From Diaphorobacter caeni (GTDB lineage: Bacteria; Pseudomonadota; Gammaproteobacteria; Burkholderiales; Burkholderiaceae_C): a stretch of DNA of 64,000 bases. Below the pieces are notes generated by a model, which worked only from the letters and a program-made list of their open reading frames with translations, did no database searches and had not been told where the DNA came from. A program made the position numbers and the translations under genes. The first letter of the stretch is position 1. Each line of letters begins with the position of its first letter. Shown here piece by piece: positions 34,347 through 42,563 of the stretch. Location: positions 682,001-746,000 of the forward strand of contig NZ_JADKYZ010000001.1 in assembly GCF_015354245.1 (NCBI RefSeq), written 5' to 3'.

Positions 34347-35525
34347 ATGCCTGAACTCTCCAAAATGACCTGTATCGAGGACCTGCGCCAAGTCGCGGAG
34401 CAGCGCGTGCCGCGCATGTTCTACGACTACGCGGATTCCGGCTCGTGGACCGAGACCACCTACCGCGCCAACAGTGACGACTTCCAGAAGATCAAGTTGC
34501 GCCAGCGCGTGGCGGTGAACATGGAAGGTCGCAGCACGGAAGTGTCGATGGTCGGCCAGAAGGCGAAGATGCCGGTGGCGATCGCGCCCGTGGGCCTGAC
34601 CGGCATGCAGCATGCCGATGGCGAGATCCACGCCGCGCGCGCGGCGGAGAAGTTCGGCATTCCCTTCACGCTGTCCACCATGAGCATCTGCTCCATCGAG
34701 GACATTGCGGAGAGCACGACGGCACCGTTCTGGTTTCAGCTCTACATGATGCGAGACCGCGAAGCCATGTCGCGCATGATCGAGCGCGCACGTGTCGCCA
34801 AGTGCAGCGCGCTGGTGCTCACGCTTGATCTGCAGGTGATCGGTCAGCGCCACAAGGACATCAAGAACGGCCTGACCGCGCCGCCCAGGCCCACCATCCC
34901 GAACATCATCAACCTGATGACCAAGCCGCGCTGGTGCCTTGGGATGGCGGGCACCAAGCGCCACACCTTCCGCAATCTCGTGGGCCATGTGAAGGGCGTG
35001 AGCGACATGAATTCGCTGGCCGCCTGGACCAATGAGCAGTTCGATCCGCGCCTGTCCTGGGAGGACGTGGCCTGGGTGCGCAAGCAGTGGGACGGTCCGC
35101 TGATTCTCAAGGGCATCATGGATGTGGAAGATGCGCGCCTTGCCGTGCAAAGCGGCTCCGACGCCATCGTGGTGAGCAACCACGGCGGTCGCCAGCTCGA
35201 CGGCGCGCCCTCGTCGATCCACGCGCTGCCCGCCATCGTCGATGCGGTGGGCAAGCAGATCGAGGTCTGGATGGACGGCGGCATCCGCGGTGGTCAGGAT
35301 GTGCTCAAGGCCTGGGCGATGGGCGCACGCGGCACCATGATCGGCCGCGCCATGGCCTACAGCCTGGGGGCTTTCGGCGAGGCGGGCGTGAGCAAGGCGC
35401 TGCAGCTTCTGCACAAGGAGCTCGACGTGAGCATGGCGTTCTGCGGCCACACCAGCATCCAGAACGTGGACACGGCAATCCTGCTGCCCGGCACCTTCCC
35501 GACCAAGGACACGCCCCAGTACTGA
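34347..35525 (+). CDS. lldD: FMN-dependent alpha-hydroxy-acid dehydrogenase, L-lactate dehydrogenase type
   Basis: A 392-residue TIM-barrel flavoprotein that oxidises L-lactate or a related 2-hydroxy acid, probably passing electrons to the respiratory chain. It matches E. coli LldD along its length: MFYDYADSGSWTETTYRAN, MPVAIAPVGLTGMQHADGE, FWFQLYMMRD, LILKGIMDVEDARLAV and the catalytic SNHGGRQLDG (H279). The ribosome binding site GAGGAAT precedes the ATG at 34347; a longer open frame upstream overlaps the permease gene and is not used. A GC-rich hairpin (GCCGCGC at 35551, GCGCGGC at 35564) follows the gene. Glycolate or mandelate oxidation is a possible alternative role. Confidence 0.88.
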   Translation: MPELSKMTCIEDLRQVAEQRVPRMFYDYADSGSWTETTYRANSDDFQKIKLRQRVAVNMEGRSTEVSMVGQKAKMPVAIAPVGLTGMQHADGEIHAARAAEKFGIPFTLSTMSICSIEDIAESTTAPFWFQLYMMRDREAMSRMIERARVAKCSALVLTLDLQVIGQRHKDIKNGLTAPPRPTIPNIINLMTKPRWCLGMAGTKRHTFRNLVGHVKGVSDMNSLAAWTNEQFDPRLSWEDVAWVRKQWDGPLILKGIMDVEDARLAVQSGSDAIVVSNHGGRQLDGAPSSIHALPAIVDAVGKQIEVWMDGGIRGGQDVLKAWAMGARGTMIGRAMAYSLGAFGEAGVSKALQLLHKELDVSMAFCGHTSIQNVDTAILLPGTFPTKDTPQY

Positions 35526-35785
35526 GGCATCCGGCCAAGGAAGCCGCGCTGCCGCGCCATTGTGCGCGGCCCATCTTTCAACGCGTTCAACATCGGCCGC
35601 ATGTGGCTTTTGCGCGCCTGAGATGTGTCATTGTGTTATTCCCCTCGCGGGAAATTTGCATTGATTTACGCTGCTGCAGGTCCACAAGTGGATGTCCTAC
35701 AGGCAGGCCGTTTTTCTGATTCCAAACTCCAGCGATCCGTCAGGCCACGCCCGGCGGCTTCCAAACCAAACATAGGAGTGCGGAC

Positions 35786-36898
35786 ATGCTGGACAACCTG
35801 ATTCGAGAGATTGGCACACGCTTCGGCCTCGGCGGAGACCAGGCGCGATCCATCGCGCAAATGCTGCTGGCCTTCATCACCAACCCGGCTTCGGGCGGCA
35901 TCACGGGATTTCTGTCGCGGCTGCGCAGCGATGGTCTGGAGGGCATGGTGCAGAGCTGGCTTGGCAATTCGTCCACGCCCCAAGTGCCCAGCGGCGCGCA
36001 GGTGGAGTCGATGTTCGGTGCCGGTGGTGCAGGCGGCGGTCTGCTGTCCACCATCGTCTCGCGCCTTGATCTGCCGCGCGACAAGGTGGTCGGCGTGGTG
36101 GGTGCGCTGCTGCCCAAGCTTCTTTCGTATCTGACGCCCGGCGGTTCCGTGCCCTCCGTGCTGCCTGCGGAAATCACATCGCTTGCGGAAGGCGGGCGAG
36201 GGTTGCTGGGCTCGGCGTTGGCCGGGACTGCGGCTGCAGCCAGTGCAGGAGCGGCGAGCGTTTCGTCGGCTGCATCGCAAACCGCCGCTGCGGCCAGCAG
36301 CGCGGGCGGTGGCCTCGGAAAATGGATTCCATGGATCATCGGCGCACTGATCGTCATCTTCGGCATCAACTACTGCAGCAAGAAGAAAACCGATCTGGAT
36401 GCGCCACCGCCCACCCCCACGGCCGCGCCGGCGACACCTGAGGCACCTGCGGCACCCGTCGCTTCGGCACCTGCCGAGCCCGCATCGGTGGCGGCTGCAC
36501 CGGCTTCTGCACCTGCCGCAAGCGACGCGGCACCGGCCGTTCCCACGGGCGCTGCGGTGCTCGACAGCATGGCGCAGGATCTGCCGATGCTGCGTGTGTT
36601 CTTCGACACCGGCAAGACCGACGTTGCCGCCGAGTTCAATGACAAGTCCAAGGCCTTTGTCGATTACCTGAAGGCCAATGCCGATGCGAAGGCGGTCGTC
36701 TCGGGCTTCAACGATCCGACGGGCGATCCGGTCAAGAACGCGGAGCTCTCCAAGCAGCGTGCGCAGGCCGTGCAGTCCGCGCTGGTGGCGGCAGGTGTTC
36801 CTGCCGATCGCACGGTGCTGGAAAAGCCTGCCGAGACCAGCGATACCGGCGCGACCAACGCCGCATCGCGCCGCGTGGACGTGGTCGTTCGCAAGTAA
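35786..36898 (+). CDS. DUF937/YidB-like and OmpA-domain fusion protein
   Basis: A 370-residue modular protein with a good ribosome binding site (TAGGAG). Residues 1-130 resemble the YidB/DUF937 helical domain (LDNLIREIGTRFGLGGDQA, LLAFITNPASGGITGFLSRL). An Ala/Ser/Gly-rich stretch follows, then one transmembrane helix (about 178-196, WIPWIIGALIVIFGINYC), a Pro/Ala-rich periplasmic linker (about 205-255) and an OmpA-like peptidoglycan-binding domain (about 265-370) with FNDPTGDPVKNAELSKQRAQ. The likely topology is inner-membrane anchored, cytoplasmic YidB-like domain, wall-binding C-terminus. The role is unknown; it stands alone with its own terminator. Confidence 0.88.
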   Translation: MLDNLIREIGTRFGLGGDQARSIAQMLLAFITNPASGGITGFLSRLRSDGLEGMVQSWLGNSSTPQVPSGAQVESMFGAGGAGGGLLSTIVSRLDLPRDKVVGVVGALLPKLLSYLTPGGSVPSVLPAEITSLAEGGRGLLGSALAGTAAAASAGAASVSSAASQTAAAASSAGGGLGKWIPWIIGALIVIFGINYCSKKKTDLDAPPPTPTAAPATPEAPAAPVASAPAEPASVAAAPASAPAASDAAPAVPTGAAVLDSMAQDLPMLRVFFDTGKTDVAAEFNDKSKAFVDYLKANADAKAVVSGFNDPTGDPVKNAELSKQRAQAVQSALVAAGVPADRTVLEKPAETSDTGATNAASRRVDVVVRK

Positions 36899-36928
36899 CG
36901 TGACGCGCTGACCACACCTGGTCTACCC

Positions 36929-36960
36929 AAAGCCGCCCGCGCATGTGTGGCGGCTTTGTC
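36929..36960. terminator. Bidirectional terminator between ompA-like and tetR genes
   Basis: A 9-bp perfect stem AAAGCCGCC (36929-36937) with GGCGGCTTT (36949-36957), loop of 11 nt, between convergent genes. Confidence 0.82.
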
Positions 36961-36984
36961 ATTTTCGAAGGCTCGCAGCGGGGC

Positions 36985-37551
36985 TCAGTCAGGCTGCGCC
37001 AGCAACTGGCTTTTCACCGTGTTCAAAAGCTCGTTGGCCAACTGCGGTCTGTTGACCGCGCGGGCCAGCGTCAGCGCGCCGACGGCGGTGGAGAGCAGGG
37101 TGATGGAGTGCTCGCGTGCATGCTCATCAGTCCAGTCAAAGGACTCGGTCATCCTCTCGATCATGGTTTCCAGCGCCTCGGTGAAACTGTCCTGCAGCGC
37201 ATCACTGCGCGCGACTTCGGGGGCGAGCGAGACCAGCGGGCAGCCGTCGCCCGGATCGTTCAGGTGCGCGCGGTTCAGATAGCGCTCCACGAAGCGCTGC
37301 TTGAGGTCGTCATCCGCATGGCGCTTGCGGAACAGGCGCCGCTCGGAGTGGGCGAAGGCGCGTGACAGGGCCTCCGAGGCCAGCGCCTCTTTCGATGAGA
37401 AATGCGCGTAGAACGCACCATGCGTGAGGCCAGCGGCCTGCATGATCTCGGCCACCCCCACGCGGTCGAAACCACGCTCGCGAAACAGGCGGGCGGCTTC
37501 ATCAAGAATGCGTTCGCGCTTCTGCGCGGTTTCACTGGCGGGATAGCGCAT
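36985..37551 (-). CDS. TetR/AcrR-family transcriptional repressor
   Basis: A 188-residue regulator. The N-terminal TetR domain (about 7-55) reads RERILDEAARLFRERGFD, VGVAEIMQAAGLTHGAFYAHF with the usual recognition helix; the C-terminal ligand domain is helical (about 70-185). It is divergent from a MaoC-family gene across a 120-bp region that holds two near-identical palindromes, so it very probably represses both itself and maoC. The ligand is unknown; an acyl-CoA or fatty-acid-like compound would fit the neighbour. Confidence 0.94.
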   Translation of the reverse strand: MRYPASETAQKRERILDEAARLFRERGFDRVGVAEIMQAAGLTHGAFYAHFSSKEALASEALSRAFAHSERRLFRKRHADDDLKQRFVERYLNRAHLNDPGDGCPLVSLAPEVARSDALQDSFTEALETMIERMTESFDWTDEHAREHSITLLSTAVGALTLARAVNRPQLANELLNTVKSQLLAQPD

Positions 37552-37604
37552 GGCGGATTGGCTGGGTTGGGATGGATGCGAGTGTAGTCCGAGTTGTGGA
37601 TGGA

Positions 37605-37642
37605 ATGATGATCATCATGTATTGAAGTATGATGGTCATCAT
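37605..37642. promoter_or_regulatory. Paired TetR-type operators
   Basis: ATGATGATCATCAT (37605-37618, perfect palindrome) and ATGATGGTCATCAT (37629-37642, one mismatch from symmetry) are 24 bp apart centre to centre, in the gap between divergent tetR and maoC. They are the obvious binding sites for the adjacent TetR protein. Confidence 0.75.
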
Positions 37643-37671
37643 GAATCAACGGCATTCAGGAGCCATCTTCC

Positions 37672-38136
37672 ATGAGCGAAAAGCTTTACCTTGACGATCT
37701 CGTCGTCGGTCAGAAATTCAAGAGCCGCGAGTATCCGCTGGATGCGCAGCAGATCATGGCCTACGCGCGGGAGTTCGATCCGCAGCCATTCCACACCGAT
37801 CCTGAACAGGCGAAGGACACCTTTTTCCAGGGGCTGGCGGCGAGTGGCTGGCACACCGCATCGATCACAATGAAGCTGGTGGTGGAGAGCCTGCCGATGT
37901 CGGCGGGCGTGATCGGCGCGGGCGTGGAGGAGCTGAGCTGGCCGCTGCCGACGCGCCCCGGCGACGTGCTGCATCTTGAATCCGAGGTGCTGGAAATCAT
38001 TCCCTCGCGCTCCAAGCCTGATCGCGCCATCGTGCGCATCCGCTGCGAAACCCGAAATCAGAACGGTGACGTGGTGCAGAGCTTCATTCCCAAGCTGCTC
38101 GCGTTCAAACGTCCAGCCGCGAGCCCCGCCGCCTGA
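37672..38136 (+). CDS. MaoC-family hot-dog dehydratase
   Basis: A 154-residue hot-dog-fold protein of the MaoC/(R)-specific enoyl-CoA hydratase family, with a good ribosome binding site (AGGAG). The hydratase-2 style motif AREFDPQPFHTDPE supplies the Asp/His pair, and the helix FFQGLAASGWHTASITMKL follows. It likely hydrates a short or medium enoyl-CoA; the exact substrate is unknown. It is controlled, by inference, by the divergent TetR through two palindromic operators. Confidence 0.91.
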   Translation: MSEKLYLDDLVVGQKFKSREYPLDAQQIMAYAREFDPQPFHTDPEQAKDTFFQGLAASGWHTASITMKLVVESLPMSAGVIGAGVEELSWPLPTRPGDVLHLESEVLEIIPSRSKPDRAIVRIRCETRNQNGDVVQSFIPKLLAFKRPAASPAA

Positions 38137-38268
38137 CATCGCTGGCCGGGGCGGCTGCCGTCGTCAAACGGTGCGACGCGGTGGGTCGGCGCGCGGCTAT
38201 GCTTGCAGGCATTGGCATGTGCCGGATCCGGCGCATGTCGCAATGTTTCCTGAAGCCCGTTCCCGTCC

Positions 38269-39219
38269 ATGTCCACAGCCCAGCAAGCCACCTCCACCCT
38301 GATCGATTACGCATGGCTGTGGGTGCCCGTCGTGCTGTTCGCGGCGCTGGCGCAGACCGTGCGCAACTCGGCGCAGCGCTCGCTCACGCAGGAGCTGGGC
38401 ACGCTGTCGGCCACGCTGGTGCGCTTTCTCTACGGTCTCCCGTTCGCGGCGGTCTGGCTGGCGCTCCTGTATCTGTGGCCCGAGAAGACGCCGTCGATTC
38501 CGCACATGAGCGGTGCCTATTTCGCTTGGATCGGGCTCGGCGCTTTCTTTCAGGTGGCGGCCACGGCGGCCTTGCTGCTCGCGATGAAGGAGCGCAACTT
38601 CGCGGTCGCGATCACGCTGTCCAAGACCGAGGTGCTGCAGGTCGCGCTGTTCGGCGCGGTGTTTCTGCATGAACTGCCGACGCCATGGGCGCTGTTCGCG
38701 ATGGTGCTTGCGACGCTGGGCGTGTTCCTTCTGTCGCTGCCGCCGCGCGGGCAACTGTTTTCTCTGTCGGCGTGGTTCAGCAAATCAGCCTTGTATGGCA
38801 TGGCGTGCGGTGCCTGCTTCGCGATAGCGTCCATCGGCTTTCGCGGTGCGGCCATCGAGCTTCATGCCGAAACGCCGTGGCTCTCGGGTGCATGGGGCGT
38901 GCTGTTCGCGCAGGCCATGCAGACGCTCGGATTGGGGCTCTGGGTGCAGTTCAGAACCGAGCGCGGCCTCGCGCCGCTGTTTCGCGCGTGGAAGCTGTCG
39001 ATGGTGGCGGGCTCGATGGGGGCCGCCGCTTCGCTCGCCTGGTTCACCGCCTATGCGATGCAAAGCGCAGCGTCGGTCAGGACCCTCGGCATGGTGGAGG
39101 TGGTGTTCAGCTACATCGTCTCGCGCAAGGTGTTCAGCGAGTCGTTCTCGCGCCCGGAGAAGATCGGCATCTCGCTGGTGCTCGTCGGTCTTGTGCTGAT
39201 CTGCGCGTTCGGGAGCTGA
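38269..39219 (+). CDS. DMT-superfamily permease
   Basis: A 316-residue membrane protein with about ten helices in two repeats (WLWVPVVLFAALAQTVRNS at the start; KIGISLVLVGLVLICAFGS at the end). The helix NFAVAITLSKTEVLQVALFG and the second-half equivalent SVRTLGMVEVVFSYIVSRKV are typical of EamA-like permeases. It is the third DMT-type permease in this window but is not close in sequence to the other two by eye. dinB follows 10 bp later on the same strand. Confidence 0.88.
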   Translation: MSTAQQATSTLIDYAWLWVPVVLFAALAQTVRNSAQRSLTQELGTLSATLVRFLYGLPFAAVWLALLYLWPEKTPSIPHMSGAYFAWIGLGAFFQVAATAALLLAMKERNFAVAITLSKTEVLQVALFGAVFLHELPTPWALFAMVLATLGVFLLSLPPRGQLFSLSAWFSKSALYGMACGACFAIASIGFRGAAIELHAETPWLSGAWGVLFAQAMQTLGLGLWVQFRTERGLAPLFRAWKLSMVAGSMGAAASLAWFTAYAMQSAASVRTLGMVEVVFSYIVSRKVFSESFSRPEKIGISLVLVGLVLICAFGS

Positions 39220-39229
39220 ATCCCCCGAC

Positions 39230-40489
39230 GTGCAAGTCGGCCGCGGTTGCGGCAACAATAGCGAGGTGACCGTCTCCAGCAGCGCTTCATCGCCGACCCT
39301 CATCCGCCGCATCGCCCATCTCGACATGGACGCGTTCTACGCCTCCGTCGAACTGCTGCGCTACCCGCAGCTCAAGGGCCTGCCCGTGGTCATCGGCGGC
39401 GGTCGTCGCTCGGAAGACGAAGCGCTGGTCGCCAAATATGGTGACCGGCTCGCCGACATTCCCCTGGCAGAATTTCCGCTGCTCAAGGACTATGTGGGAC
39501 GCGGCGTCATTACCACGGCGACCTATCCTGCCCGGCAGTTTGGCGTGGGCTCGGCCATGGGCATGATGAAGGCGGCGCGGCTGTGCCCGCAGGCCATCAT
39601 GCTGCCGGTGGACTTCGTGCAATACCGCAGGTTTTCGCGGCAGTTCAAGGACATCATTCTCTCGATTGCCCCGCGCATGGAGGATCGCGGCGTGGACGAG
39701 GTCTACATCGACTTCACCGACGTCCCCGGCGGCCAGCGCGAAGGCGGGCGGGTGCTTGCAAGGCTGATGCAGAAGACCATCTTCGAAGCGACGGGCCTGA
39801 CCTGCTCGATCGGCGTGGCTCCGAACAAGCAGATCGCCAAGATGGCGAGCGAATTCAACAAGCCCAACGGCATCTCCATCGTCCACGAGAGCGATTTCGA
39901 GACGATGATCTGGCCGCTCGCCTGCCGCAAGATCAACGGCGTGGGCCCCAAGGCGGATGCGAAGCTCAAGAGCCACGGCATAGAGACCATCGGCCAGCTG
40001 GCCGCCAAACCACGCGACTGGCTGATTGCCCACTTCGGCAAAAGCTACGGCGCCTGGCTCCACGCGGCAGCCCACGGCCGCGACGACCGCCCGGTGGTGA
40101 CCGAAAGCGAACCCGTCTCCATGAGCCGCGAAACCACTTTTGACCGCGACCTCCACGCTGTCCACGACAAGGCGGAACTGGGCCGCATCTTCACCGAACT
40201 CTGCGTGCAGGTGGCGGCAGACCTGAAACGCAAGGGCTACGCAGGAAAAACCATAGGCATCAAGCTGCGCTACGACGATTTCAAGATCGCCACACGCGAC
40301 CAGACCATCGACGACTACACGCAGGACGCAGCGACGATCCGCCGATTCGCAGGCTTGTGCCTCAAACGCGTGCCGCTCCACAAACGCCTGCGGCTGCTCG
40401 GCGTGAGAGTGGGCAACCTGTTGCCGCAAGATGACGTGGAGCAAGCCAAGGCCGAGCAAAGAAGCGGCGAGAGCGCGTCGCTTTTCTAA
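39230..40489 (+). CDS. dinB: DNA polymerase IV (Y family)
   Basis: Error-prone translesion polymerase, 419 residues from a GTG start. Catalytic blocks: HLDMDAFYASVE (metal-binding Asp), YPARQFGVGSAMG, and the SVDE-like GVDEVYIDFTD; the helix-hairpin-helix KINGVGPKADAKL and little-finger domain follow. Compared with E. coli DinB there is an extra block of about 27 residues between VIGGGRRS and GVITTATYPARQ (SEDEALVAKYGDRLADIPLA is part of it). The C-terminus SASLF resembles a beta-clamp binding motif. An alternative GTG start at 39266 exists. It may be co-transcribed with the permease upstream. Confidence 0.94.
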   Translation: MQVGRGCGNNSEVTVSSSASSPTLIRRIAHLDMDAFYASVELLRYPQLKGLPVVIGGGRRSEDEALVAKYGDRLADIPLAEFPLLKDYVGRGVITTATYPARQFGVGSAMGMMKAARLCPQAIMLPVDFVQYRRFSRQFKDIILSIAPRMEDRGVDEVYIDFTDVPGGQREGGRVLARLMQKTIFEATGLTCSIGVAPNKQIAKMASEFNKPNGISIVHESDFETMIWPLACRKINGVGPKADAKLKSHGIETIGQLAAKPRDWLIAHFGKSYGAWLHAAAHGRDDRPVVTESEPVSMSRETTFDRDLHAVHDKAELGRIFTELCVQVAADLKRKGYAGKTIGIKLRYDDFKIATRDQTIDDYTQDAATIRRFAGLCLKRVPLHKRLRLLGVRVGNLLPQDDVEQAKAEQRSGESASLF

Positions 40490-40612
40490 AGCCGGCACGA
40501 GCAAAGCGAAGTGCCGCGCGCACCTCTGTCCAACTGACTTCCGGCGGTTTTCCGAACGGAGCGACGCAGTCGCGCAGTGAGTTCTGCCGGAGGTATTCAA
40601 AGCGCGTTTTGG

Positions 40613-40642
40613 GTTACCTTTTGCGCGCAAGCAAAAGGTGAC
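40613..40642. repeat. Inverted repeat between dinB and queF
   Basis: GTTACCTTTTGC (40613-40624) and GCAAAAGGTGAC (40631-40642) pair 11 of 12 positions plus one G-T, around a GCGCAA loop. It may act as a terminator or be part of a dispersed element. Confidence 0.65.
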
Positions 40643-40666
40643 TCCGCCGCCGGGCGGAACTCCCGG

Positions 40667-40706
40667 CCTCAAACCTCAAACCTCAAATCCAAACCCAAAC
40701 CCAAAC
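40667..40706. repeat. Short tandem array (7-mers then 6-mers)
   Basis: Three perfect CCTCAAA heptamers (40667-40687) are followed by three CCAAAC hexamers (40689-40706), between the ends of the convergent dinB and queF genes. Confidence 0.8.
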
Positions 40707-40740
40707 CCTCAACCCCTTCAGCAACCGCTGAAAAAAGAAC

Positions 40741-41607
40741 TCACTGCCGCGCATTCCGAAGATTCCGAGGCAACGCCTGCGGATGGCTCGTGCGCAGCGG
40801 GTTGATATCCAGTCCCCCCCGCCGCGTATACCGCGCATACACCGCCAACTTGATCGGCCGGCAGCGCGTCCAGATGTCCATGAAGATCCGCTCCACGCAC
40901 TGCTCATGGAACTCGTTGTGGTTGCGGAAGCTCACGATGTACTTGAGCAGACCTTCCTGATCGATCTGCGCGCCGCTGTAGCTGATCTGCACGCTGCCCC
41001 AATCCGGCTGCCCGGTCACGAGGCAATTGCTCTTGAGCAGATGGCTCACGAACTCTTCGCTGACCGGCGCCTCGCCGTGATTTGCGGTGAGCAGCGTCGG
41101 ATCGGGCGTGTACTGGTCGCAGTCGATGTCGAGGCGGTCCAGCAGCAGGCCCTGAAGTTCGCCCATCCGTTCCTGCTCGAAGTTCTCGGCCAGCACCAGC
41201 TTGAGGCCGATGGCGCGCGGCGAGTCGCTGCCGCGCCAGACGGCTTCGCTCACGTCGGCGCGGATGGCGTCGCGCACTTCTTCGACGCCGGTGAAGCGGC
41301 TGTTGTTGAAGCTGTTGAGGTAGAGCTTGAATGACTTGCTCTCGACGATGTTCGGGCTCTCGCAGGGAATCGTGAAGTGCGCGAGCGCGACCTGAGGCTT
41401 GCCCTTGGCGTTGAGCCAGGAGACTTCATACGCGGTCCACAGATCGGCGCCGAAGAAGGGCGGGGCCTTGTCGTCGACGCCGATTTCAGCACGCTTGGTC
41501 GCGCGTGGGATGGGGAACAGCAGCGTGGCGTCGTACTGGTCGGCGTAGGCAGAGGACTTGCCGAGCGGGGATTGCTCCGGCGAGTCGGGAGAGGAGGATA
41601 CGGTCAT
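40741..41607 (-). CDS. queF: NADPH-dependent 7-cyano-7-deazaguanine reductase
   Basis: Reduces preQ0 to preQ1 in queuosine tRNA-modification synthesis. 288 residues, the long (type II, two-T-fold-domain) form. The QueF family motif [13 protein letters not shown] (NADPH side) lies in the N-terminal half; the catalytic Cys and Asp are in [16 protein letters not shown]. No other queuosine genes lie in the window. The ATG at 41607 is used; a TTG two codons upstream is possible. Confidence 0.95.
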   Translation of the reverse strand: MTVSSSPDSPEQSPLGKSSAYADQYDATLLFPIPRATKRAEIGVDDKAPPFFGADLWTAYEVSWLNAKGKPQVALAHFTIPCESPNIVESKSFKLYLNSFNNSRFTGVEEVRDAIRADVSEAVWRGSDSPRAIGLKLVLAENFEQERMGELQGLLLDRLDIDCDQYTPDPTLLTANHGEAPVSEEFVSHLLKSNCLVTGQPDWGSVQISYSGAQIDQEGLLKYIVSFRNHNEFHEQCVERIFMDIWTRCRPIKLAVYARYTRRGGLDINPLRTSHPQALPRNLRNARQ

Positions 41608-41655
41608 TCGCAAAAAAGGCGTGGATAAATGAATGGATGTGGCAGGGGATGTGCG

Positions 41656-42522
41656 TCAGACGAATTCGCCCTGACGCAGCCACTTGGTGGCAATCCACTT
41701 CTCGCCCTCGATCACCGGAGAGCCGCCGTGCAGCGTCTTGGTGCTGGCGTGCGGACGGTCGTAGCTGAAGAAGACGGCATTGCCCTGACGCGGACCGACC
41801 TCGAGGTGGATGTCGGGGAACACCGTGCCGCCGCCCTTGACGGGGTTGTTCAGATAAACCACGAGCGTGCCGACGCGCTGGCCGCCGCGTTTGATGATGG
41901 TGGAGGTGCCGGGCTCCGCCGGGTCGAAATAGTCGTAGTGCGGCTTGTATTCCGCTCCGGGGCCATAGCGCAGGATCTGCAGGCCTTCTCCGTTTTCGAG
42001 CGGCCAGTTCACGAGCCTGGCGATGCGTGCCTCGAGCTTCTTGACGATGTCGTTCTCGCCGCGCTGAAAGAACATGCCTTCGCTGGTGCGGCTCGCGTTG
42101 ACCTCCTCGCCACCGGTCTTGGTCTCCACCGTCTTGGAGCGCGCCATGCGCGGCTTGGCGGCATCGATGAGCGTCTCGCACTCCTCGCGCGAGAGCAGGT
42201 TGCCGAACAGCACGATGCGCGGGCTGGCCACCTCGAGCAGCACTTCGACCTGGCGGTCCCCCACATCGACGAACAGCGGGGATTCCTCCAGCAGCGGCTC
42301 GGGCACCGGGCTGGCTTCGGGCAGACCGCTCTGCACGGCGACGGTGTTGAGGTGTTCGCGCAGCACCACTTCCAGCGCATCGATGGCGACGTCCTCGCTC
42401 CAGCCCGAATCGGTCATCGACTTGAGCAGGGAAGGCGCGGTGAATCCCGCCTGTGCCTGCGCAATGATCCACTGGCGCAATTCGGGCGTGATGGGCTGCT
42501 GCTTGCTGGTGCTGGTCGGCAT
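41656..42522 (-). CDS. Prolyl-4-hydroxylase-like 2-oxoglutarate/Fe(II) oxygenase
   Basis: A 288-residue dioxygenase of the P4Hc class. The iron ligands are visible as HxD in YKPHYDYFD and the distal His in RPHASTKTLHGGSPV, with the 2-oxoglutarate-binding Lys in EGEKWIATKW. An N-terminal extension of about 90 residues (helical, TPELRQWIIAQAQAGFTA) precedes the conserved SPRIVLFGNLLSREECETLI. A good ribosome binding site (AAAGGAA) sets the ATG at 42522. It starts 41 bp after yaaA on the same strand, suggesting an operon. The target protein is unknown; translation-factor hydroxylation is known for some bacterial relatives. Confidence 0.9.
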   Translation of the reverse strand: MPTSTSKQQPITPELRQWIIAQAQAGFTAPSLLKSMTDSGWSEDVAIDALEVVLREHLNTVAVQSGLPEASPVPEPLLEESPLFVDVGDRQVEVLLEVASPRIVLFGNLLSREECETLIDAAKPRMARSKTVETKTGGEEVNASRTSEGMFFQRGENDIVKKLEARIARLVNWPLENGEGLQILRYGPGAEYKPHYDYFDPAEPGTSTIIKRGGQRVGTLVVYLNNPVKGGGTVFPDIHLEVGPRQGNAVFFSYDRPHASTKTLHGGSPVIEGEKWIATKWLRQGEFV

Positions 42523-42563
42523 GGTGCTGAAATTCCTTTGCCTGTGTGTGGCGGTCTGCTTGC

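Noticed and set aside
40667-40706. Considered as a CRISPR-like array
   Set aside because: Units are 6-7 bp without spacers, and no cas genes are present.
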